From Utricularia gibba (Eukaryota; Streptophyta; Magnoliopsida; Lamiales; Lentibulariaceae), in the NCBI GenBank assembly GCA_002189035.1, contig CM007990.1, forward strand, positions 3,906,001 to 3,970,000: 64,000 nt of DNA. Reading direction: 5' to 3'. The translations under genes were made by a program, and so were the position numbers. This document shows, piece after piece, positions 45,731-57,629 of this stretch (the first letter of the stretch is position 1; each line of letters opens with the position of its first letter). The notes under the pieces were generated by a model. The model searched no databases, was not told the origin of the DNA, and was given only the letters and a program-made list of their open reading frames with translations.

Positions 45731-47254
45731 ATGGAGTTCTCTTCCGTCAGCATCACCTTCCTCGTCATTCTCGTCTCGGGTATCTCTGCATACCTTTTAC
45801 TTTTCCAGCGGAAAGGTTCCGGCCATGGGTTCAAAACAGTTCCTTTATTGGGGTCCCTTCCGGACTTCCTTCGCAACCGCCACCGCTTCCTCGACTGGGT
45901 CACCGAAACTGTTGCTCATACACCGGGGAATACCGCCGTCTTCACCATTCCCGGGAACACCCAAGGCATCTTGACTGCAAATCCACAAGTTGTGGAGTAC
46001 ATATTGAAAACCAATTTCGAGGATTACCCAAAGGGGTCTTATTTAATTTCCGCTTTGCATGATTTGCTGGGGAGTGGGATCTTCAACGTGGATGGAGATT
46101 CATGGAAGGCTCAGAGGAAGACTGCGAGTTATGAGTTCAACACGAAATCTCTCAGGAATTTTGTGATGGAATGTGTGGCCTCTGAATCGGAATCGCAGCT
46201 GATTCCACTGATGGAATCCGCCGCTAAAAGCGGCAACGTTTTGGATCTTCAGGACATTCTCGAACGATTTTCTTTCGACAATATTTGCAGACTTTCTTTC
46301 AACGTCGACCCTGGTTGCCTTGAAGGTGACAGCTCTGTTGGGGCGGAGTTTATGCGGGCATTTGATGAAGCTGCCCTGCTCAGTTCGGGTAGATTTTATT
46401 CTGCTATCCCGATTCTAGTGACGATCAAGAAGTTTCTCGATGTGGGATCGGAGAAGAAGCTGCGCAAATCCGTTGCTACTGTCCATGATTTCGCTGACAA
46501 GATCATCAGAAAAAGAATGGAAGAAAAGAGGGAAACTGTTATTAAAGAGGATGAGGACTTACTGTCAAGATTCATAACCCAAAAGGAAGCCTCACCTCAG
46601 TATCTCAGAGATATCGTCATCAGCTTCATTCTAGCAGGGAGAGACACTTCCTCCGCTGCTCTTACGTGGTTCTTCTGGATGCTATCTACCCACCCACATG
46701 TCGAACAAAAGATCCTGCAAGAACTAGCCGAAATCCGAAGCCGAAACCGCAAACCAATCGGCGAGGTCTACACCTTCGATGAGCTTCGCGATATGCATTA
46801 TCTCCATGCGTCAATCACGGAATCAATGAGACTTTATCCTCCAGTCCCAGCAGACTCAAAGACGTGCGCGAGAGACGACATTCTCCCTGATGGGACTGTG
46901 GTACGCAAGGGCTGGTTCGTTTCATACCTTGCATACTCAATGGGAAGGATGGAGAACATTTGGGGCAAAGATTGCTGCGAGTACAAGCCGGAGAGATGGA
47001 TCGAGAACGGCGTTTTCCGGCAGGAGAGCTCGTTCAAGTATCCGGTTTTCCACGCCGGACCAAGGATCTGTCTGGGGAAGGACATGGCCTATATTCAGAT
47101 GAAGTCCATCGCAGCTTCTGTGTTGGAAAGGTTTGCTTTGAATGTATTGGTGGAGAAAGGCAAGTCACCTGAACCCCTCTTATCTTTGACTATGAAAGTG
47201 AAAGGTGGACTGCAGGTCATCGTGAAGGAAAGAGAAGCTCCCAGTAGTTTCTAA
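45731..47254 (+). CDS. Cytochrome P450, CYP94D-like (copy 1)
   Basis: Intronless P450 of 507 residues of the CYP86 clan, CYP94 family, best like CYP94D. CYP94 enzymes are ER-bound and oxidise the omega end of fatty acids or jasmonoyl-isoleucine; the substrate here is unknown. Visible features: N-terminal membrane anchor (about residues 1-25), I-helix AGRDTSSAALTWFF (from residue 302; acid-threonine pair present), ExxR as ESMR (364-367), PERW, and heme loop FHAGPRICLG with the ligand cysteine at 447. The start at 45731 is used, because the ATG at 45704 adds nine residues absent from the paralog. The coding sequence is clearly GC-richer than its surroundings. All key residues are intact, so it is probably functional. 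It is about 93% identical to the copy at 59.3 kb. Confidence 0.95.
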   Translation: MEFSSVSITFLVILVSGISAYLLLFQRKGSGHGFKTVPLLGSLPDFLRNRHRFLDWVTETVAHTPGNTAVFTIPGNTQGILTANPQVVEYILKTNFEDYPKGSYLISALHDLLGSGIFNVDGDSWKAQRKTASYEFNTKSLRNFVMECVASESESQLIPLMESAAKSGNVLDLQDILERFSFDNICRLSFNVDPGCLEGDSSVGAEFMRAFDEAALLSSGRFYSAIPILVTIKKFLDVGSEKKLRKSVATVHDFADKIIRKRMEEKRETVIKEDEDLLSRFITQKEASPQYLRDIVISFILAGRDTSSAALTWFFWMLSTHPHVEQKILQELAEIRSRNRKPIGEVYTFDELRDMHYLHASITESMRLYPPVPADSKTCARDDILPDGTVVRKGWFVSYLAYSMGRMENIWGKDCCEYKPERWIENGVFRQESSFKYPVFHAGPRICLGKDMAYIQMKSIAASVLERFALNVLVEKGKSPEPLLSLTMKVKGGLQVIVKEREAPSSF

Positions 47255-48690
47255 GGCATTTTGTCGCCATGAACAAAATTTGTGTGGTCGTTAAAAATTC
47301 TCTATCTTGTTTGTGATATGGTGTAACTCGTGTTGTGATACCCTATCAAGTAATGTATTTGATTCATGATATACTTTTATTTCAGATAATAAAATTTAAA
47401 TTAGTTATTAATGAAAACAATATATAAATAATATTAACGATATATTAATTTCATATAGCTAATTTTCAAAAAAAATTAATGTTGATATAATTCGATAATA
47501 AGACACTATTTCCACTATTTAAATACTCCATAATAGATTCTTACCATTTTAAAGATTGATGTTTTTGGTTTACCATTATACAAATGATATAAATTATTCA
47601 TTTTGTTTCTTATAACTGATATAGATAGTTATCAACTGTTTTTCATTATAATAAAATTAGTTTATAATATAAAATTCTAATTTCTATTCATAATAGCTTA
47701 CTAACTCATTTCAACTCTTTCCACCATACCCCTACCACGATTAGGAAATAAAGAAACAAAGATTATGTTTTGAATTGAACTAGTTCTTACATATAACACA
47801 TTGTAAACGAATATATTGTCAAAATAGTCAGATTGATTTTGGAGAAAAATATTATAATTAAAGTGAAAGTTATCTAGATATTCACCAAGAGGGATATAAA
47901 ATTTATAGTATTGTATTATCGAATATAGTATAATTTAATTTATGAAAACCTTTCAAATTTGTCTATGATACATTTGAGATTTTGATAACATTGCTACCCA
48001 CCTTAATATAATAACTTTATATGCAAATCCTGAAATTTTTATTACAAACACATAGAAACTAATTTTTTCAACATTAAGATACCAAAATATGTATTTTGAG
48101 CATTTGAATTATATATTCATGCTCATTTGCAATATTCAACATGTGATCATAATAGATGTCACATATTTTTCTTTTATCCTGAATCACAAGTTATTAATTA
48201 TTGTAATTGTAAATGTTTGTGACCTTCTTCACATAAACATATTTTCACTGACTAAATACATAAAAAGAAACTATTAAACGTGTAAACTAGTAGAAATATA
48301 AGGATGATGTGGTTTTAGGGTTTGCTACATAGCTTATAATTTTGTATATTAGCTTTCGTTTTTAATATTCCTTGGATAGAGATAAGGGAGGAAGCGAATA
48401 GTGTTACAATTCAGATCCTTGATTCAGAGTTAGGAGACTAGGATTCGGATTTGGGTATCCAATGATTCGTGGATTCGGATACGGGGATTCATCAAATCTA
48501 AAAGAATCTGTATAGGATTCTGAAAAATTAAAAATAATATATTATTTACTAGTTACAAATAATATTTTTAAATATAAATCTTTCATTTATCTATTACAAA
48601 AACCATATATCCCACCCTAGTGAAAATTAGATTTAACATAGAAGAAAATATTAAGATGAATCAAGTATCAATATCAAAATAACAAGTATC
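47255..48690. other. P450 3' UTR and duplicated downstream block
   Basis: 47255 to about 48240 matches 60833 to about 61790 (shared AAGGCATTTTG, AACAAAATTTGTGTGG, AAGACACTATTTCCACTATT, ATAGATTCTTACCATTTTAAA). It is AT-rich with no genes. 48400-48530 holds several ATTCGGAT-type repeats that may belong to the end of the hAT element. Confidence 0.6.
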
Positions 48691-48740
48691 AGAATGCTCT
48701 ATAATATAATATTTAACAAAATAAAGCATTGCGATTTTCA

Positions 48741-51700
48741 TCAATCATCAAACTCTTGTAGAACTTTACTTTCATCATCATCTTCATTACTAAATATGAT
48801 ACTCTCAAATTTTGGATCATTGATAGATAGTTTGGCGAATTCCAAGATAGTTGTATCTGTCAAAGATACTAAATGGCTAACATCCCACATCTTTGAAACA
48901 CCCTCTTGATACTTTGATGTCTTCCTTGAAAGAAATCGAAGATTGCTATGCACAAAAACTATATCCTCTATCGTTTTTGGGGTTAACTTGTTTCTTCGTT
49001 GTGAATGGATGAATGAGTAAGTACTCCAATTCCTTTTACTTGAAGAAGAAGAAGGCTGACCAAAAATTTTTTTTGCTAGATGTAATGTGGTGCTTGAGCA
49101 CTATAAGAATAACTCCATGATATTGGCTTCATATGTAGTCTACCTGTCAAAGATTAATGTTCTCCAAACTGATGTGAACACCTCAAAAAATTTGTCAATT
49201 CTTCTTTCAATTCTCTTTTTTGGAGAGGATTAGAAAAATATCAGTTGAGGAACTCATCTTTCAACTTTGAAATGACCAAATCACATTCTATAGGAGGCAA
49301 GTTTGGATGCTAATCTCTCCATTCTTTAGTAACACACCTATAAAATATTTATTATAAAAATTATATGCAACATTATTTGATTCATGAATGAAAGTAGTAG
49401 TCCAATGAAATTAAAATGAAAGCTAACCTTGGATTCAAACAATAGGTGATAGCATGCAAAGGAGTACTCATCAGCATTATCAAAAGAATATATAGCATGC
49501 TTCACCTTCATCAACATAGTATCACATTGTTCATAAATCAAATGAAGAGTGAGTTGATCTGTATCACATAATCTGATATATTCCACAATAGACTCTAAAA
49601 CTTTAAGAATATAATCAATAGAAGTCCATAAACGATGAGCTAATATTCTTTGTTTAACTAAATTAGCCTTCTTCCTTTCTCCATCATCACATGAATTCCA
49701 TTCATCGCTAAGAACCATCTTTTGTAATGAATTGGCAAGAAGTTTAAATTGAGATAATACAATCACATGAGATGCAAATCTAGTTTCAGCAACCTTAAAA
49801 AATGATATAGTTGAGTATTTCCTAAAAATAACTAATCTTCTTGTACGGTTAATAATAAAGTTCCTAAAGGTGGATACTTCATCAACAATGTCTTTGAACC
49901 ACATAGCTGATGAGGAAGCAAATATATCTTTCATAACAAGATTTAGTGTATGAACAATACGTAGAGTCCAAAAAATCTGCAATGTGAAATATACAATGGT
50001 ATATTAGAAATATAAATGCAATACAAGTATTAAAAAAATTGAACAAGTTAAGTTAAAAGAAAACTACTTTTGGAAATTCTCTCAATCATATGATCTGAAG
50101 CTTTACAATTTGCAACATTATCTTTTATTATTTGAATAACATTTGATGCTCCAACATCAGTTACTACTTGCCTAATTAATGAAGCAATAAAGGGCCCACT
50201 TTCACATGGTCTTGACAATTAGATGCTCGCCAAAAAATGCTTCTAGATTCATTTCAAATAATAAATTTAATCAAAGGCTTCCTTCCAACATCTGTCCAAC
50301 CATCAGTTATAATGGTTATACCTTTCAAATCTCATGTGCTTGCTGTAGGATTCAGTAACTTTTCAATATGCTTCTGATAAACGAAAAATTATGCAATGTC
50401 GTTAAATGCAAATTTTCTTATCAAATAAATTTATAACCTAACCCACATTCAAGCATAAACAATTATGAGCATAGTGATTAGGGTCGAACACGAAGAGCAG
50501 ATGCTTGTCAAGTGATTAGTCAAAGCATGAAATCAATGTCCCGTTGGTAAATTGGTCTTAGCTAGGACTAAGGCAGAACTAAAACGAAATACAGTAAAGA
50601 AAATTCATAAATTCTGGAGCTTGGTTGTTTCTGGAATGGAATGGGTGATGCCTTGGGATTCCTATGGGATGTATGCTTATCACTAAACAAGCTCACACAA
50701 ACCATAAATCATACAACTAACTCACAAGATCTAGGTCTACCCGGATTCTTGTTTTTCCCCCTAATATTTGGTTTACCTCTAATTAGGGTTGTTAAGTTGG
50801 GTTTCATTACTTCCCTCTCTTGGATCTATTCTGGTTTGTTAAGGAAGTGGCGTGACTCATGGTTTATTAAGTCTAAGGATGGATTAGTATATTTCTCCTC
50901 TTTTCACCCCAAGGCACCCCCATAAGTGCTTAGCCACTCATGCTTAAGGTAAACGAAAGTGGAAAAGAAAACATCACCCACAGTATGCTCATTTCACAGT
51001 CGAATACCAGAAAGCAAACAAGCAAGTAATGTGAAATGTCGACAAAAACTAAAAACTTCGCTAGCTATTCTTAGCTAGGAGTAATATTCTTCGAAAACAG
51101 AAATTAGTCTTGAACTTCAGCTTCGTTCCTGTTTGTATTCCTTCTTCTTCCCCAGAAAAACCTTCTTCAGATAGTTGTTCGTGAGTCTCCAAGGGGAGAT
51201 CTACCTTCTCTCCCCACCTTTCCTCTCTTTTTGTCCAAAATCTCCCTTTTTCACCTCCTTGGACTTTGTGTGTACTCTTTTTCAGACTTCTGTCACCTTC
51301 TCTGCCACCACACTGTTCATACTCGGCTCCTTGGGACTTGTGTTGCGACCTATGGTGCATTGCTTGAAGGGATCTGTTAGAAGGTTGGGACTGAATCGTA
51401 GATTTAGTTCCAACTAAGATTAAAAGTGCACTCCTACAGTACTTATGTGCAAAAATATAGAAACAGACAATTAAGCTTAATTTTTGTAGCACAAAATGAG
51501 TAAATTCTATGCATTGAGCCACTCAAAAATATGTGTTATCAGCTTCCTTTCATTATCCAAGTGTTTTTCTCTCAAACTTATCAAATTTGGGTAGTAAAAA
51601 AGTAGTAGAAATTAGTTACTTGGTAGTTTTTTGAAATCAATTAAAGACATTGCTTCAATAAAATAAGCACAACGTGCAAATTTGAATGGAATACCACTAA

Positions 51701-52223
51701 CATAAAAAGCTCTTGCAATCGCATTATTTACCTCTTCCTTATCTTACATATTCCATAACTCTTCTAATGTCTTTTTGTTTGTAAGTTTTTGATTCTTTCC
51801 TTGACGTTGATAATCTTCATCAACTGAGGTGGATGAGTGAAATACTTGAGATGAAGATCCATAATTTGAACTTGGAGCATAAGATCCTTCTCATGATCTA
51901 TTGCTTATAGTAGGCAATGAAACCAATTTTGATTTATTATTCTCCATTCTTTGAGAAGATTGTTCTTCTAATGCTTTCACTTCAGCAAGTTGTGTTGGAG
52001 TAATAGCTGGACATGTCTTCACACCTTGCCCAATGGTTTTCATTAAATGAGCTCGAACTCTGAAATAAGAGCCTATAAATTCCACATTGCAATAGTCGCA
52101 ACGAACCACTTTATTTCCACCTTTTGAAATTGTCTTCCTTACAATAGTGAAAAATTTCCAAAGTGTTCGATTATTTTGTGATGATCTATCATCACACTCT
52201 GGGTCAATCTCTCTTGTTTCCAT
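48741..52223 (-). pseudogene. hAT transposase gene, decayed and split by a solo LTR
   Basis: On the minus strand: an N-terminal BED-type zinc finger (52223-51891: KVVRCDYCNVEFIGSYFRVRAHLM..CP), then ARAFYVSGIPFKFARCAYF (DUF659 start, about 51700), the LTR insertion (50375-51541), then ITIITDGWTD (about 50310) and a long open frame 49982-49338 (IVHTLNLVMKDIFASS, SFFKVAETRFASHVIVL, LQKMVLSDEW), then a C-terminal piece 48953-48741 (HSNLRFLSRKTSKYQEG) typical of the hAT dimerisation end. Several stops lie between the parts. This is the plant BED/DUF659/dimerisation type of hAT protein. It is non-functional. Confidence 0.88.
50375..51541 (-). mobile_element. Solo LTR of the TGATAAC/TTTATCA family inserted in the hAT gene, 1,167 bp
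   Basis: Bounded by TGATAAACG and GTGTTATCA and flanked by GCTTC on both sides (50370-50374 and 51542-51546), a perfect 5-bp target duplication. On both sides the hAT coding sequence continues: LREKHLDNERK before, HIEKLLNPT after. The insertion therefore came after the hAT element and left only one LTR. Sequence blocks are shared with 32882-34291, 43108-43827 and 53340-54300. Open frames of 80-153 codons inside it are incidental. Confidence 0.9.
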
Positions 52224-52441
52224 CTAGTAAGAAAAGTATCAGTTCCAATCACACAAATTAACAGCTTTTGCAAAAAATGAAGAGTCCTGGCACTGTAACA
52301 ACTAATTAACAAGGAACAGTTCTCACTTTCGATTACCCGAAGCGTAGACGATGGCGTCTGCCCCTTGCTGATCGATTTCGGTTGCAATGTGTCGCTGCCT
52401 ACTCCACACCCAGCCAACCAATTTTTTTCAGACTGGTTCAT

Positions 52442-52719
52442 AGGCCCACATGAATTGGTCGGTGCTCAATTTGTAGAAGAGTGAATTTTTGCTCGTGTAC
52501 TTGTCAAGCGTTGGATTGGAAACTCCCGCACAAGGTTGAGTGTTCACAATCGTCACTATGAGCGGGATTGTAGTTCTAGGGTTTTATGACATGTGGATTT
52601 GTGATAATGATGATATTAAATATGCAAATATTCATAATATTTTATAAATATAAATTATGGGATACGTGGAGTACACGAATATGCACTATAACCCCGTATC
52701 CCTAAATCAGATTTGGCCT
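52442..52719. other. Region upstream of the hAT gene
   Basis: Probably the hAT 5' UTR and end. Near 52698 the sequence CCCCGTATCC is the complement of GGATACGGGG near 48478, on the other side of the hAT gene, which may mark its ends. No gene. Confidence 0.3.
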
Positions 52720-54300
52720 AAACATGTAGTTGGACGAATCCTATTACCCTAGATTCAGAGGTTGATCAAAGAATAAAGACATTGGTAGTAGGTAATAGTC
52801 ATAAGTAGAACCAATAGAATTAGAAAGACCTAATTCTACATATTTTACATGCAAATAAACCTAATTGTGAAATGGGTGAAGACTCTGCGTCGAAAATATG
52901 ACAAATAACCTATGCAAATTTTGGTTGTTTAGAGTATGCATATAGATAAATTATAGATTAGATTAGAAACTTGGAAAGTATAATATTAGAGGCATTGTAG
53001 AGAAAACAATCACAGAAATGAAATATTCAGCAAACTAAAGATGAAGTAAAATGTTTTACTTTATTTCTACTACTATTCACTGCTCGTAATAGTCACACTA
53101 AATTGGGTTTCAACCCTTGTTCTTCATGTTGGACGTTTTTTTTTCTAAAATCATCTTCTTACCTTTATCCCTTATTGTTCAAGCCTATCAAAGAAGCTCC
53201 CCAATGAATCCTCCATTTTTTCATTATCTCTCTCCTACAAAATATGTCATTCTCTCATTTTCAAATTGTTCTAATCGTTCTAATTGTCTTCTTGAGAAAT
53301 GTTGTTAGCAATGCAAATCCCAATAATTCGAAAAGGGTACAATGAAGTCACCATGAAAAGGGGGCAAAAGAGATAAAGAGAAATGCCAAATCGAAAGATG
53401 GAAGAAAAAGTGCATTTTTGGAATGATGAGAGGGAGAAAATATCTCCACCACATCTAACAACAAGCGACTCTTATGGGGGAGAGATTTGGAGCATAAAAA
53501 AATCACAAGAACCAAGAAGAACAAGGGAGACGACCTAGGAACAAACCTTACTTTTGAAGACTTCATTTGACTATGAAGAATATTAATCCTAGTTGGGAGT
53601 AGTTTTAGCTTTTTTGCGCAAAATATATACAATCATAGTTACTGTTTATGTTTATGTTTCTTTTCTTGTTGTTAAGTGGTGAAACAAAGATGATATTCAT
53701 GTTATGTTATGAAAATATTTTATTTTCCCTTAGTATGAATAACTAAGCACTTAGTGGTACATTGGAACAAAAGAAGAATAATGTGCTAATTGTTCTTTTG
53801 ACCTTGCTAGTCATAAATTACACCATTTCCGTAATAAACCAGAATACATTTAAGAGTAGGAAGTAGTGACACTCATCTTAAACAACCATAGTCAGAGATA
53901 AAACAAAAATTAGGAGAAAACAAGGGTTTGGATAGATCTAAATTTTTTCTTGTTAGATGAATAATTTGTGGTTTAGATGAAACTATTTTAGTGATAATTA
54001 TGCAATCCCTAGAATTCCCAAGGCATCACTTTGATTAATTTTCGATAAAAACTGTTTTTACCCATGTACTACCTTTCTGCATATTAATGTCAAACTGTTA
54101 GTCCTAGGTTAGACTAAATCTTTCAATTGTGATATTCACTAAATACATTGACCATCATATAACAAGCACCAGCTCCTTGTATTCAACCCTAATCACTATG
54201 CTTGTAATTGTTTCATTATTAAGTATGCATTAGGTTTATAAATTTTATTTGATAGGAGAATTTTCAATTTATAATGACTTGCTATATTTTTAGTTTATCA
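52720..54300. repeat. LTR fragments: minus-oriented piece, then plus-oriented LTR leading into gypsy gag
   Basis: About 52720-53335 resembles the minus-oriented LTR copies (for example a CTACTATTCACTGCTC segment like CTACTGTTCACAGCCC at 33738). About 53340-54300 is plus-oriented: it contains GAAGAATATTAATCCTAGTT (LTR block GAAGAATATTACTCCTAGCT), ATTCAACCCTAATCACTATGC, and ends AGTTTATCA at 54300. The start of each piece is uncertain. Confidence 0.6.
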
Positions 54301-55420
54301 AATTGATGTCATTGCCCAGAAGTGGTGTTTAATTGTTGTGTTTTAGTTAATGCATTTGCTTTCCTCTTGTGTATGATTTTGATTTTAACCTAGAAATCGA
54401 AAGGGCTACTGGGAGGAACTGCAAGAGAGTAAGAGAAGTAGCCAAGTTGAGAAAACTCTTTGCTATAACTCAAGTTAATTTTATGATGACCGAATAGGAT
54501 AAGACTTTGAATGAGTTGGATGCTGCTGACAACACCTATAAGGAGTCTATGCATCAAATTTCTAGATGATGTAGCCAATGAGCTCAAACTGGCAATGATC
54601 AATTTCCTACCGAAATTCCATGGAAAGATAGGAGAGAACCCCCATGAGCATTTGAACAATATGATAACAGTGTGTACATCATTAAAGGGAGTTAGAATGA
54701 CCAAGGATTCAATATGCTTCAGAGCCTTCCAATTTACTTTGGAAGGAGACAATAAAACATGGTTTAATTCTCTAAAGCCTAGAAGTATTATTGATTGAAT
54801 TGGAATGAAGAAGGTATTTTTTTAGCAAGTATTTTCCAGCTTTAAAGGTTGAGGGAATCAAAAAAGAAATAATTGATGTTGAGCGAATGAGTGGTGAGTC
54901 ATTACATGAATATTGGGAAAGATTTAATCAGATAAGTTTATGAGATGGAATGCAAGTCAAAGACATCATAAAGCGACTTAATGAAAAATGTTGTTGCTAT
55001 GTCTCAAATGATGAAGGTATTATTTTTATTCCAAGTTAAGAATATGTCTTGCAGCAAGTGCCACAAAATGAAACATATTGTTGATAAATATCCCGACTTG
55101 CTGAAGGAAAAACATGTGAACACAATGAGATATATGGAGTCATCCAAAAAGAAATATGATCTCTACTCAAATACTTACAACCCAAGATGGAGGGATAGAC
55201 CCAATTTTAGGTGTAGCAACAATGATAATTTTTACACAAGTGAGAGCTTCCATTCTGGACAGTAAGGGTTTCAGCAAAATTTTCAGGATCAGCAGCAACA
55301 TTCATATGAGGCTCCACCATTTCACAAGCAAAACCAACACATTCAGTAGCAATATCAATCTCCAAACCAGAATAATTCTAGAGGAAATTTTTGAAGTTCA
55401 TTGGAGGAAATTTTAAAGAT
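54301..55420 (+). pseudogene. Ty3/gypsy (Tat/Athila-like) PBS and decayed gag
   Basis: Right after the LTR end, TTGATGTCATTGCCCAGA (from 54303) aligns with the TTGGCGCCGTTGCCGGGGA primer-binding site common in Tat/Athila elements, differing mostly by G-to-A or C-to-T changes. The gag follows in several frames: KTLNELDAADNTYKE, then 54511-54798 (LAMINFLPKFHGKIGENPHE, FRAFQFTLEGDNKTWFNSL), then VERMSGESLHEYWERFNQIS, a partial zinc-finger-like CSKCHK and YDLYSNTYNPRWRDRPNF, a hallmark of these gag proteins. Protease and pol are missing. It is broken by several stops and frameshifts. Confidence 0.85.
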
Positions 55421-56869
55421 TTTCATAACCCAATCTATCAAGAACAAAGGTGAGAGCCAACAAGCTATCAAGAACTTGGAAATTCCAACAACTCAGTTGT
55501 ATTTTATCTAATATTTTTTTCCAATTTTGTTTAAGTTTTTCTAGAGGTAAACACGTGGCAGGAAGTGTGAGAAAGGAAGTAGCAGATGGCAACAAATGGA
55601 TCTTCTCAAACTGACATCTCGATTTTCAGAAAATTGTAGACGCCTGCGGTACATGGGAGTCTCTGACAGATAAAATCATTAGCGTACCGGTGTCAGAGCA
55701 GAAGCTTTCTTGCAAGTCACTTCAATTCACAACAAGAATAAGGGGATACGAAAACTCATACTTTCATTAGAGTTTAGTTCAGTTCAGACATTGAGCATTC
55801 AATTTCCATTTTAGTTTTGTCTATCTTTGCAAAGGATTTTTCTCTAACTTCTCTCTAAAATCTTGTTTTAGTTTTCCTTGCTTTGCATGGTTGTTCGTGG
55901 CCAGAAACTTTCGTTTCTGGATTGGGAGACTCCTAGTTCTATGTTTCATTAACTAATTTTGAATTTCTTCTTTGAATCTGATTGGGTTCTGTATGCCTCT
56001 GTGATTATGTTACAGTCTTTTTGTAATAATCTCATTATTCAAGATTCATAGTCAATTGATTACTACTTATGAGTTTTGAAGAGGAGTAAGGTGGAAAACA
56101 CCAACTCATGTCTTTTTGACATGAGGTAGACAAAGAGTGACCTCATATCTGGACTTATTGAGTCATTGGTAACACTTGGACACACACGCGCAATTTGACT
56201 ATGAGGGTACGACTACAGAACCTTTTGTCTTCACATTCGTCTAAGGAGAAGCAACATCAGACTATTCACATGCCTTCTTGTAAGAGAATATAAAGGAGGA
56301 TAGACAATTCATTACTCATATAATTGAGTACTCGAGAAGATCAGAGAAGAGTGAAAACACGACGAACATAGTTGAGCATGATTCTAATCTCAATAACATA
56401 CTCTTTATTTAAGGTTTATCATTTAAATTTATTTCCGTTGTTTGTATACAACCCCTTTACTTCCTTACTCATGCTTCATCACTTACGTTTCTCGCACATT
56501 TTACTTTACAAAATCGTTTGCAAATCGTGACAGTTGTATTCAGTGTAACTTAACCTTTCATTGAAAAATAACTTCTTGTTTCGACCCCGTACAACATAGT
56601 TTGTGTTTTACGAGTTTTAGAAATATTTAAAATTTGTTGTGAAAACGACACACATCATAGGCTTCGATTAAATATTTATTTGTAACACAGTATATCACCG
56701 ACGTAGTCCTGTAGAGTCAGGATCAACTAAAGCACACCATCATGATTCAACCATATCCAATGCTGGATCAACCGCAGACATATTGTACGTACAACACAAC
56801 AGCGCACTACATTCTATGTAGTGTTTCTATGGACTAGTGTTGGTCAATTGGCACTAAAGGGGACAAGCA
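55421..56869. other. Non-coding stretch between retroelement fragments
   Basis: No gene recognised. Base composition is mixed, and 55560-56340 is less AT-rich than its surroundings. It may be the internal or 3' part of a retroelement, but no protein domain is visible in any frame. Confidence 0.4.
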
Positions 56870-57370
56870 TACTCATTGTTTATTAAACCACATTAACCAT
56901 ATAATAACACTAGTTTCTTAGTAAAATAGGATAAATCTAGGAGGGGAAAATAGTAGTATGGTCATCATAAACAAAATCTAATTAGAGGTAGATCAAAAAT
57001 TAAGAAAATATAAAGATTTAGATAGACTTGAACTCTTGTTTGCTAGATGAATAATTAGTGATGAGCATATCGTGCTTGGAAGTTTCAAGACATTAAATTA
57101 TTTTCTTTTAAATATAAATCTGATTTACTCATTTATTGCTTTATTGTATTTTATTTAGAACTAAATTAGGTCTAATTTAGACTTAATCTATCATCATGAC
57201 AAAAAAACAGAATTTATGAATATCTACACAATAAGCACAATGATCCTTGTATTCAATTCTAGTTTCACTATATTCATATTTCTGTTATACTTAATTGTGA
57301 ATTAGGTTTATTAATTTATTTGATACGTAAAATTACATTTATAGGAAATGTGCAAATTTTCTATTTATCA
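56870..57370 (+). repeat. LTR fragment ending CTATTTATCA
   Basis: Plus-oriented and diverged: AATTAGAGGTAGATCAAAAATTAAG, CTTGTTTGCTAGATGAATAA and GTATTCAATTCTAGTTTCACTAT follow in the same order as in the other plus-oriented copies, and it ends ATTTATCA at 57370. No primer-binding site or coding sequence follows. Confidence 0.6.
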
Positions 57371-57629
57371 TGCATCATATTTAATTACTTTCTATTTGAA
57401 CGATGATACTAATATTATAACATGCTTTCAGCAGATCTTATACATTTCCATTTTGAGACAAGTGGATTAGGATGATTTAAAACACCTGGGATCACTGTTA
57501 TAAATAAAAGCGTTGAAAATAATTTTAAATTATTAACTTTTTTGGTTTTATTTCTGGTTTATTATAATTGCAACTATAAAATGAATATAATAAATGGAAA
57601 AAAATCTACTTTGTGAGTGATTTGATATC

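Noticed and set aside
46834-47172. Open frames on both strands within the P450 genes (also 59299-60750)
   Set aside because: Shadow frames of the real P450 coding sequence, enabled by its higher GC content.
51061-51522. 153-codon minus-strand frame
   Set aside because: It lies inside the solo LTR 50375-51541; LTRs of this family carry no genes.
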